From: a virus
Reading direction: 5' to 3' (one strand)
IMG/VR virus record: IMGVR_UViG_3300006802_000056
Coordinates: 1-33,558 of that record
Length of the DNA stretch: 33,558 nucleotides
A program made the position numbers and the translations under genes. The notes under the pieces were generated by a model. The model worked only from the letters and a program-made list of their open reading frames with translations. It was not told where the DNA came from and ran no database searches. Positions 11,916 through 18,135 of this stretch are shown piece by piece (positions within the stretch are counted from its first letter, which is position 1; the number at the start of each line of letters is the position of its first letter).

Positions 11916-12174
11916 AAGTTTTACAAAAGAAGAAATTAAATATATAGATGGTGCTTGGGATGCTATTGCTAATGACGATACCGCAATGGAAATGGCCGTC
12001 CTGTTGTCTATAAATGTGCTAGCTAGATTCGGAAGATGTGATGATATAGAAACAAAAGCATCTCAAATAAAGGCTTGGCGTTTAGGAATGGAAGGTTTAC
12101 AAAATACATTGAATTCTAGAATGCTTCCACCTATACCTTTTTTAATGAAAGAAATTGAGAGACAATATGAGTAG
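11908..12174 (+). CDS. Hypothetical helical protein, 88 aa (paralogue of the next gene)
   Basis: Begins MVESFTKEEIKYIDGAWDAI. All-alpha and acidic. Shares FTK...., a central hydrophobic helix and the closing IKAWRLGMEGLQNTLN with the next gene's IKIWVCIIMDVLENVMN, so the two look like a diverged tandem duplicate. The start overlaps the recombinase stop by eight bases. No function recognised. Confidence 0.68.
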   Translation: MVESFTKEEIKYIDGAWDAIANDDTAMEMAVLLSINVLARFGRCDDIETKASQIKAWRLGMEGLQNTLNSRMLPPIPFLMKEIERQYE

Positions 12175-12475
12175 AGAATTTACTAAATCACAATTAGAAT
12201 CTTTAACGGCCATGAAGACTTATATTTCCAGCTTTGAAGGCGCATGTGCTTTTTCATCTATTGCCACTATGCAATTGAAAATTCTTACACACAATGAAAA
12301 TCATGAAGAGACTTTGCAATCCATTAAAATATGGGTTTGTATTATAATGGATGTTTTGGAAAATGTGATGAACCCAGTATTTCAAAAGGATCTTGAGAAA
12401 TTAATAGATGATCTGAGTAATGAATTCCCAAATGATGTTACTAAACAATCTTTGCAAGAAACCTTATTACATTGA
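12167..12475 (+). CDS. Hypothetical helical protein, 102 aa (paralogue of the previous gene)
   Basis: Begins MSREFTKSQLESLTAMKTYI. The ATG at 12167 overlaps the end of the previous gene by eight bases and has AGAG five bases upstream. The N-terminal ~70 residues align with the preceding protein; the acidic C-terminal extension (KLIDDLSNEFPND) is extra. No domain recognised. Followed by a gap with a 24-bp palindrome. Confidence 0.68.
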   Translation: MSREFTKSQLESLTAMKTYISSFEGACAFSSIATMQLKILTHNENHEETLQSIKIWVCIIMDVLENVMNPVFQKDLEKLIDDLSNEFPNDVTKQSLQETLLH

Positions 12476-12524
12476 GTAAAACACATGAAGAATTATCTGA
12501 TATAGTCGAAGCTGCATAAACAGT

Positions 12525-12548
12525 AATGCTTTAGCTAGCTAAAGCATT
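12525..12548. terminator. 24-bp perfect palindrome
   Basis: The arm AATGCTTTAGCT is followed directly by its exact complement AGCTAAAGCATT, then GTTTGTG. It can form an 8-10 bp hairpin with a small loop. It lies in the 147-bp gap after the 12167 gene and could end that transcript or bind a dimeric regulator. The T-run is weak. Confidence 0.5.
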
Positions 12549-12622
12549 GTTTGTGCTAGCTCAGCTAATGTTATGCCAGATCAAAACATACATACTTAGT
12601 TCATCAATCAAAACTATGAGCT

Positions 12623-12799
12623 ATGTCAGATTTGTCAGACTCAATAAAGGATCTATATAGGGATATGTCAGAAGCAGAGGCAACTCATGCGGCTAACAGT
12701 CTTGTTAGTTTCTTTAAAATACTAGAGTCTATCGATGCAAGGTTAGCTCATGAAAAAAGTAATGAGCTGAAAAATGAAAATCTCGGAAGTACAAATTGA
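12623..12799 (+). CDS. Small helical phage protein, 58 aa
   Basis: Begins MSDLSDSIKDLYRDMSEAEA, with a HAANSLVSFFKILESIDARL segment, a pattern I associate with small phage hypotheticals of the 'SEAEA..AA..LV.FF..L..ID' kind. The tail is charged and disordered. The ribosome site is weak. It overlaps the SpoVG-like ORF that follows by 26 bases. Too short to draw attention on length, but the sequence pattern supports it. Confidence 0.62.
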   Translation: MSDLSDSIKDLYRDMSEAEATHAANSLVSFFKILESIDARLAHEKSNELKNENLGSTN

Positions 12800-12890
12800 A
12801 TTTATCAAGCCTAATAATGGCCTAATAGGCTTTGCTAGCTTTATTATAGATGGTAATTTTTACGTATCCAGCGAATCTATACATCCATAA
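12774..12890 (+). pseudogene. Truncated SpoVG-like protein, 38 aa
   Basis: Begins MKISEVQIEFIKPNNGLIGF and continues ASFIIDGNFYVSSESIHP before a TAA. This is the SpoVG N-terminal fold (MKI..V.I......L.GFAS..ID..F.V..I.I), a small nucleic-acid-binding protein family. Normal SpoVG domains continue with the gIrv..g.....fP..... segment; here the ORF stops right after the fourth strand, 14 bases before the convergent gene's end at 12905. Likely a remnant clipped when the fibre module was joined here, though a short functional form cannot be excluded. Confidence 0.62.
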
Positions 12891-12904
12891 CCAAATGAAA
12901 CACA

Positions 12905-13240
12905 TTAACCCGCAGGCTGCAACGTAACGGATATACTAGTAGGACCACTTGAAGAAGTTTGAACAGCGCGAATCTGATCATCATAGACAATGTCCTCTAA
13001 AAATGCCACGCCATTGGCGGTAAAACTAACTAGATTGCCATTCTTATCTTTTAATGGAATCCAAGTGCTGGCTGAAATATTAGGAGGAGCTACAACTTGC
13101 AAAGCAACCGTAGCCCCACCCCAAGTCCCAAATGCTTTCACGCATGCTTTGTGATTAGAATAAGTAAAGTTTTTCGCCGTCGAGTTACCATCAGCTGTCT
13201 GCGCATTAAACAGTACAATAGTATCTGAAGACGAAGCCAT
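12905..13240 (-). CDS. Virion-associated protein, paralogue A of the ~110-aa pair
   Basis: 111 aa, MASSSDTIVLFNAQTADG onwards, beta-rich. Clearly related to the protein at 16783-17112: both carry LF...T.DGNST, a [TP]YSN segment, KxxGTxGGA, Q..AP and Q.RAVQ at matching spacing. Copies flank the fibre/esterase cluster. Likely a fibre-associated or surface-display beta-sandwich protein. Last gene of the late block; TAGGG lies close to the ATG. Name of the family unknown to me. Confidence 0.74.
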   Translation of the reverse strand: MASSSDTIVLFNAQTADGNSTAKNFTYSNHKACVKAFGTWGGATVALQVVAPPNISASTWIPLKDKNGNLVSFTANGVAFLEDIVYDDQIRAVQTSSSGPTSISVTLQPAG

Positions 13241-13247
13241 ACTTACC

Positions 13248-13493
13248 CTAGTACTTAGGATTCATCATAGCATCATCTTGCTCTAAACGAGCTTGTCTGC
13301 CATTCATTTTACGAGCATATTGGCCTTCCATAGGTTCGGTCATGTTCATCACGCCACCAATATGGAATTCTTTTACTACACCCTTTTTGTAGTCGTAGTT
13401 TTCATTTTTTGCAGGAGAATAACACCACTGATCTTTGATGCCTTCGTGTTGATTTTTGCCGAAGCTTTTAGAGATATCGTAAGAACCAGCCAT
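13248..13493 (-). CDS. Hypothetical protein in fibre region, 81 aa
   Basis: Begins MAGSYDISKSFGKNQHEG. Polar, with Asn/Lys/Tyr-rich first half and an Arg/Met-rich end (MNGRQARLEQDDAMMNPKY). No hydrophobic core, so it may be a small structural or scaffolding peptide of the virion. AGGTTACC precedes the ATG. Lies between paralogue A and the 177-aa protein, within the late operon. Confidence 0.68.
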   Translation of the reverse strand: MAGSYDISKSFGKNQHEGIKDQWCYSPAKNENYDYKKGVVKEFHIGGVMNMTEPMEGQYARKMNGRQARLEQDDAMMNPKY

Positions 13494-13516
13494 GGTAACC
13501 TATTGTAAATTATATT

Positions 13517-14050
13517 CTATTTAGACTTTACCACATCCGAAAGTTCCGTCAATGCTTTTTGTATGTTTGGTATTTCCATCATAAAGCCTTTAATAGCATA
13601 GATAGCGCCCTTAGTATCTATAATAGCAGCTTGTAGATCTGCCATTTCTTGTTTCATGCGCTGTATCTCTGTTTCAGTTTTTGTTTCAACTGCGGAAACT
13701 TTCTTCTCTAGTTCTTCCATAGGATTACCAAGTTCTGGTTCTTTATCTTTGTAAGGAGATGGATATTTGATCTTGATCGAGCGCATGTGTTTAAACCACC
13801 CCTCGAACCCTTGATTATACATAATATCCAGCTGTGCTGCTATTGGTGGGTAAGCAGCTTGGCGTTTACGTTGATACTCACGCTTTTGAAAGTCTTCATC
13901 AAATTGTTTCCAGGCGGTATCTAACTGTTCCTTTGTAGGTTTAGGAAGATCATTATCAGGATGCCAATCTAATGACTCGTAGGTTTCTCCAGAGCTATAA
14001 ATAGCTTGCGTTCCCTTTGCATACCATTCCAGTGCTTTAAAAAAATTCAT
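13517..14050 (-). CDS. Tail/fibre assembly or attachment protein with C-terminal coiled coil
   Basis: 177 aa. The centre carries KRQAAYPPIAAQLDIMYNQG ... WFKHMRSIKIKYPSP, the 'YPxIxDQLDxxY' signature widespread in phage tail and fibre-assembly proteins. The last ~70 residues form a heptad-patterned helix (MEELEKKVSAVETKTETEIQ onwards), a likely trimer coiled coil. The N-terminus (ALEWYAKGTQAIYSSGETYE) is a small globular part. The gene follows the SGNH esterase, where chaperones or fibre tips are usual. The exact role is inferred. Confidence 0.7.
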   Translation of the reverse strand: MNFFKALEWYAKGTQAIYSSGETYESLDWHPDNDLPKPTKEQLDTAWKQFDEDFQKREYQRKRQAAYPPIAAQLDIMYNQGFEGWFKHMRSIKIKYPSPYKDKEPELGNPMEELEKKVSAVETKTETEIQRMKQEMADLQAAIIDTKGAIYAIKGFMMEIPNIQKALTELSDVVKSK

Positions 14051-14058
14051 TTCATAAC

Positions 14059-14631
14059 CTATGCTACTAATGAGTTATTATTAGCTTCTTCTAAAAAGAT
14101 ATTAGTGATAGCGGTGTGCCCCGCGGCTGTAGGATGAGCCCAATCAAGATACAATGCATTAAAATCCGTAGCTGTATAATAAAAATAAAAATGACAAAAA
14201 CGTCTATACATATCTACTGCAGCAACGCTTTCCTCATAGCCTATTTCTGCTAGCGCTACTAAATATGGAGGGAATGGCGTTATTTGTGGTGTGCTTCTAC
14301 CAAGAGGCGGAGAAAAGATTACTGGCTCAATACCATTCGTTTTTAGTGTCTGCACCATGGATTTCATCGAAGCTTTAAAGGAGGCAACGCTTACACCATT
14401 ATAAACATCATTTGTACCATACATAATAACACAAGCTTTAGGATTTTCAGCTAAGACATCAGCGCTTAATCTAGCTACGCCTCCTGCGGCCGTGTCATTT
14501 GTCACGCCTTTATTGACAATAGAACTGAAGCCCCGTGCTGTGCCAATTTTATAAGAGAAAATATCTGTAGGGCCTACTCCAGTTCTTACTCCTAATGTTA
14601 TCGAATCACCTAAAAATACTACTTTGGACAT
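14059..14631 (-). CDS. SGNH/GDSL hydrolase (virion-associated esterase)
   Basis: 190 aa. FLGDSITLG puts the nucleophile Ser at residue 10 (block I); NKGVTND carries the block II Gly and NDTAAGG region; MYGTNDVYNG is block III (Asn); LDWAHPTAAGH near the C-terminus is block V, with the Asp and His of the triad. All catalytic blocks are present. In phage tails such enzymes remove acetyl or similar ester groups from capsule or O-antigen so the phage can reach the cell surface. The ATG at 14631 is preferred over an upstream start inside the fibre gene because AAGGGG lies four bases before it. Confidence 0.87.
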   Translation of the reverse strand: MSKVVFLGDSITLGVRTGVGPTDIFSYKIGTARGFSSIVNKGVTNDTAAGGVARLSADVLAENPKACVIMYGTNDVYNGVSVASFKASMKSMVQTLKTNGIEPVIFSPPLGRSTPQITPFPPYLVALAEIGYEESVAAVDMYRRFCHFYFYYTATDFNALYLDWAHPTAAGHTAITNIFLEEANNNSLVA

Positions 14632-14632
14632 A

Positions 14633-15670
14633 CTACCCCTTAATTTCAAAGACTGTGATGGTGCTGGCCGTTCTTGGAAAACCAGCACTATTAGTATCCG
14701 TGTTAGAAGCATTTATAGTTACTTGTTGCCCAGCTGTTACCGATAACACTTGCACCTTATAAGTAGTCGCAGACGTAGTAGCTGGACTATCAACAAAATG
14801 AAAGCTGTTACTGTTCATTCCTGAGGCTGAGTTTACATTTAATGACGATGTACCTGCCGTCCTAGAGCCAACAGATGTACCAATACATATTGCTGTTGAA
14901 CCCCTTACTAACTGATAAATTGGAGAAGTAGATGTACTTCCGCTTCCTTGCAATGTGCAAACAACCAAAATCGTGTTTGAAGCAGAACTAGGGGTGATGC
15001 TTACAGAAATACCAGTGATATCTACATACGTTCCTGAGGTAGTAGCAAAAGTTGTAGTCAGTGTTGTTGTAACAGTTTGTATAATGGAACCTGTAACCGG
15101 TACGGGCGCCGCCCAAGTAGCGTCTCCTCTCCAAAAGGTAGTAGAGCTTGCCGATGTGCCGGAGTTTAAATTAGATACAGGCAAATTACCGGTGACGCCA
15201 TTAGCTAAGTTCACTTGCGCCCAAGCAGGAGCGTTAGAAGTGCCAGTGTTAGATAAATAACGAGTTGCATTAGTGTCTTTAGCTAGCATTGATACGACAT
15301 TAGTCGCCGAACCATAAAGGATATCGCCTTGTGCAGTAGTAGCTGGAAATGTAAGTGTAGACCACGAAGGTGCGCCTGTAGCGCCTGATAGCAATAATTG
15401 ATTGGCTGTTGCGGTGCCTGATAAAACCGCACCAGCTGTTGCAGTTGAGTAAAATATTCCGCCATTGCTTGCAGTAAGGTTGGCATTAAGGCCACCTTTA
15501 GCTAGTGGTACTACGTTATTATAAGTTGTCGCATTGCCGACGCTAGTAACATCACCAGTCATATTCGCGTTTGTAGTGACGTTAGCCGCTGTGCCTGATA
15601 TGCTTATGCCCCAGGTACCTGTTGCGCCCGTGCCGGTAGTTGGTACGAGTGTCGTAGTTCCTGCGGGCAA
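14633..15670 (-). CDS. Fibre protein, C-terminal part (beyond the in-frame TGA)
   Basis: 345 aa from a TTG; the same frame as the gene beginning at 16783, separated only by one TGA codon at 15803-15805. Sequence continues the fibre pattern: [52 protein letters not shown], then a beta-rich knob ending [11 protein letters not shown]. No good ribosome site precedes it, so it would be made only by stop readthrough or as a broken gene. Stop TAG is one base upstream of the esterase ATG. Confidence 0.75.
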   Translation of the reverse strand: MPAGTTTLVPTTGTGATGTWGISISGTAANVTTNANMTGDVTSVGNATTYNNVVPLAKGGLNANLTASNGGIFYSTATAGAVLSGTATANQLLLSGATGAPSWSTLTFPATTAQGDILYGSATNVVSMLAKDTNATRYLSNTGTSNAPAWAQVNLANGVTGNLPVSNLNSGTSASSTTFWRGDATWAAPVPVTGSIIQTVTTTLTTTFATTSGTYVDITGISVSITPSSASNTILVVCTLQGSGSTSTSPIYQLVRGSTAICIGTSVGSRTAGTSSLNVNSASGMNSNSFHFVDSPATTSATTYKVQVLSVTAGQQVTINASNTDTNSAGFPRTASTITVFEIKG

Positions 15671-15802
15671 TGTTGCGTTTGTAGTCGCAGTTGAAGTTAT
15701 AGTAGTATTAAAGGCGCCACTAGTAACAAGATTACCCCCGAGAGTGATAGTATTAGCGCCATTATTAATTCCAGTGCCACCGTATGTGCTCCCAATTAAA
15801 GT

Positions 15803-15805
15803 TCA
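15803..15805 (-). other. In-frame TGA in the fibre gene (GGA>TGA)
   Basis: Reads GGC ACA TGG AAT TGA ACT TTA. This family's shaft repeat usually reads SGTWNG(T/S).I...YGGTG, so the stop replaces the Gly codon GGA by one base. The frame is open on both sides for hundreds of codons. Other genes use TGA as an ordinary stop, so the code is standard. Confidence 0.85.
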
Positions 15806-16783
15806 ATTCCATGTGCCGCTGGTTATAGTGCCGACACCAGCTAAGTTAGGCAGATTAGTTACCGCCGTGGTTACCAAAGTCCCTGTCGTAGGCAGCGTGA
15901 CGTTAGTTGCGCCTGTGGTAGTCAGAGTTAAGGGATTTGCTCCACTTGTAGTAAATGCTCCCGCCGTTACAACTGCACCACCTAAAGTAATGGTATTGGC
16001 ATCTAAGTTAGCTACCCCAGTCCCGCCCAGTGATGATAATACAGGATTAGTAAGGGATATAACATTGCCAACTTTAGTAAGGCCTGTGCCTACACTAATT
16101 CCTGCTGCTGAGTTAAATGCTGAAAAAACAATCGGGGTGGTACCTATTGTAAATGGGCCCGCTCCAGTCTCAACAAACATGTTTGTAGCGTTCACCGCGC
16201 CTTGAGAAACTATGGTATACGATCCTTCTACTACCTCATTGGCTGCTGCCGTATCATAATCAGTAGCTCGAGTAAGAATCCAGTTAGTTGCACCAGATCC
16301 AATATCAGTAACTACATAAATACCATTTTCGAAGGTGCTCACCTGGTCTTTTACTAGTACTCGATCGTTAACGGCCATAGTGACTCCATCTAACACCAGC
16401 GCTGCTTGCGTTCCTGCATTAGTAAGAGTTGCCCCCACTCCTGAAGCACCATTGGCATACGTAACCGTTAGAGCGGCAGTCGTGCCAGCTCTACAAGAGG
16501 TGCGAGGAGAAAGGCCTGCGGATAAAGAATCAACATACTGCTTTGTAGCGGCTCCAAGGGGTAAAACAGGGTCTGCATTTAAAATGAGAGCCCCAGTCAT
16601 TGTGCTGCCAGTGATTAAAACTGGAGCTGGGAAAGTAACATCAGTGGATAAATTGCCAGGGTTGTCGGTAACTGTAAACCATGAACCAATAAAATTTAAA
16701 ATGCTTCTTTGAGCAAGAGGGGTACCATTCTGCTCTATTAAAATTACAGCGTTTGAAAAGATGTAATTATCAAACTGGGCCAT
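15803..16783 (-). CDS. Fibre protein, N-terminal part (ends at in-frame TGA)
   Basis: 327 residues ending GTITSGTWN then TGA. N-terminal MAQFDNYIFSNAVILIEQNG is followed by a shaft: LNADPVLPLGAATKQYVDSL is a well-known fibre motif (the '..P..AATKxYVD' repeat), then a beta-rich unit and VLSSLGGTGVANLDANTITL / TTTGATNVTLPTTGTLVT repeats. As part of one ~717-codon gene with 14633-15802 it would be the main fibre. The ATG overlaps the stop of paralogue B (TGATG). Without readthrough the shaft lacks its tip. Confidence 0.82.
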   Translation of the reverse strand: MAQFDNYIFSNAVILIEQNGTPLAQRSILNFIGSWFTVTDNPGNLSTDVTFPAPVLITGSTMTGALILNADPVLPLGAATKQYVDSLSAGLSPRTSCRAGTTAALTVTYANGASGVGATLTNAGTQAALVLDGVTMAVNDRVLVKDQVSTFENGIYVVTDIGSGATNWILTRATDYDTAAANEVVEGSYTIVSQGAVNATNMFVETGAGPFTIGTTPIVFSAFNSAAGISVGTGLTKVGNVISLTNPVLSSLGGTGVANLDANTITLGGAVVTAGAFTTSGANPLTLTTTGATNVTLPTTGTLVTTAVTNLPNLAGVGTITSGTWN

Positions 16784-17112
16784 CAATACATCTCTAATGA
16801 CACGTTAAGCGTCGTAGATCCGCCAGAATTGCTTTGTACAGCTCTTACTTGCTCATTTTGTATAAGATATTGTAAAGCCCTTTGGCCCGCCACACTGAAA
16901 GTCAAAATTACTCCGGTATTATCTGGCACATCAATCCATACAGGTGAGGCACTAGTCCCTGGTGCTAATGTCTGAAACTTAATATTAGCTCCCCCAAAGG
17001 TGCCCCACACCTTTACTACCGCAACTTTATTAGAATAAGGAATCGCAAATGCGGTACTGTTACCATCCGTTGTATTGTTAGAGAATAGATATACAGTACC
17101 GATATTGGACAT
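16783..17112 (-). CDS. Virion-associated protein, paralogue B of the ~110-aa pair
   Basis: 109 aa, MSNIGTVYLFSNNTTDG onwards, beta-rich. Matches paralogue A (12905-13240) along its whole length: DGNST, PYSN, KVWGTFGGA, QTLAP and QVRAVQ. The stop overlaps the fibre start. It sits just upstream of the fibre gene while its partner lies downstream of the cluster, in the same orientation, so recombination between them could delete or swap the fibre and esterase genes. Confidence 0.74.
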   Translation of the reverse strand: MSNIGTVYLFSNNTTDGNSTAFAIPYSNKVAVVKVWGTFGGANIKFQTLAPGTSASPVWIDVPDNTGVILTFSVAGQRALQYLIQNEQVRAVQSNSGGSTTLNVSLEMY

Positions 17113-17114
17113 TG

Positions 17115-17303
17115 TTATGCTGCATTTGGAGTTACTGAATTAGCTGCGTGCTCTGCTTCAACTGCTTGTTTAAGTGTTATATCAGCCTCAATACTTTTGA
17201 GGTTGTCTAGAATTGCTACATATGGAACTACGTTCTGATAAGGTGAGTTATAGAACACACCTAAGATTTTTTTAGCGTCTTCATAAGATATGGTAAAGTT
17301 CAT
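17115..17303 (-). CDS. Small hypothetical protein, 62 aa
   Basis: Begins MNFTISYEDAKKILGVFYNS. One amphipathic helix pair with an acidic C-terminus (LKQAVEAEHAANSVTPNAA). AGGAGGG four bases before the ATG is one of the best ribosome sites in the late block. Lies in the fibre region. No family recognised. Confidence 0.72.
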   Translation of the reverse strand: MNFTISYEDAKKILGVFYNSPYQNVVPYVAILDNLKSIEADITLKQAVEAEHAANSVTPNAA

Positions 17304-17312
17304 GATTCCCTC

Positions 17313-18038
17313 CTATGGAATTACGAAATAGTTAAGTATAATTGTGCCGTTTAAGGCGTTTGTGGGCTCAGTATTATAGATAGTAAGCGTGGCTGAGTTA
17401 CTCCCGGACACTACTTCTACGTTATAATTCTTACGTGTATTTGTGCCGCCAGCTCCGGTGATTATTATCTTAGATGCTGTGGTAACTTTGGTGTTTGTCC
17501 ATGTGATTGCATAACTTGCTCCAGCTGCAGTAGTAAGAGCTGAAGTAGTGATCACACCGGAATAACCGCTTGCCGTTACCGCATTGGCAGCTTCAGTGCC
17601 GTTAGCAGCTACAGACAAAACAAAAGTCGCTGTTGCAGATGCTGGATCTGGGATTGTATAAGTAGTAGCTTGGCCTACCGCAGCATTTGTAAGTGTGGCA
17701 GCAAAGTTACTTGCGTTATTAGTAGCAATTAACCTAAAGCTACCATTAGCAGCTGTTGTTGGAAGTATGGTTATCACTCCAGGGACTGCCGTAAAGCCTA
17801 CAGTTAAAGCCCCAGCTGAATAAAGTAGCGCTGTGCTAGTATCAAAGTCGCCTTGAGCGCTTGTAACTACCACCGAATTACCAGTCAAGCCTGTCCCACC
17901 ACCACTGATGAAATTAGAGTATGCAACTTCTCTAGGCAAATACTGCCCGTTAGTTTGTCTTTGTTGAATTAGAATTTTATCAGTTGCTGCAACACTTGTT
18001 ACAACTAGACCTTCGGCTCTTACGACACCAGCGCGCAT
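17313..18038 (-). CDS. Fibre-like beta-rich structural protein, 241 aa
   Basis: Begins MRAGVVRAEGLVVTSVAATD. Low in charged residues, Thr/Ser/Ala/Gly-rich, with repeated strands: SFRLIATNNASNFAATLTNA, ATTYTIPDPASATATFVLS, and a C-terminal unit SGVITTSALTTAAGASYAIT ... NALNGTIILNYFVIP typical of trimeric phage fibre heads. Probably a second fibre or tail-tip component. The ribosome site is weak; a 97-bp gap upstream holds the 13-bp element shared with 629-641. Confidence 0.74.
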   Translation of the reverse strand: MRAGVVRAEGLVVTSVAATDKILIQQRQTNGQYLPREVAYSNFISGGGTGLTGNSVVVTSAQGDFDTSTALLYSAGALTVGFTAVPGVITILPTTAANGSFRLIATNNASNFAATLTNAAVGQATTYTIPDPASATATFVLSVAANGTEAANAVTASGYSGVITTSALTTAAGASYAITWTNTKVTTASKIIITGAGGTNTRKNYNVEVVSGSNSATLTIYNTEPTNALNGTIILNYFVIP

Positions 18039-18081
18039 GACTTAACCATTTGAATATTATGCTATAATTACTCTACACTGG

Positions 18082-18094
18082 AGAAAAGCAGAAA
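18082..18094 (-). promoter_or_regulatory. 13-bp element shared with 629-641
   Basis: Plus-strand AGAAAAGCAGAAA in the 97-bp gap upstream of the 241-aa gene. The minus strand nearby also offers TTGATT and TAGAGT 17 bp apart. Possible internal late promoter for the fibre genes. Confidence 0.3.
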
Positions 18095-18135
18095 TCAAAC
18101 TTAAATATCAATGGGTTAGCGGAATTCTTATTGTA

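Noticed and set aside
15534-16205. Long plus-strand open frame (223 codons) opposite the fibre gene
   Set aside because: Val/Pro-rich product typical of the antisense of Thr/Gly/Asn-rich fibre repeats; no ribosome site, and it lies across the true gene.
14633-16783. TGA recoded as tryptophan
   Set aside because: Many genes here end cleanly at TGA with overlapping starts, and the motif expects Gly, not Trp, at this place.
12905-17112. Fibre segment inverted by the serine recombinase
   Set aside because: The two paralogous genes are in direct, not inverted, orientation, and no inverted crossover pair was seen around the fibre genes.
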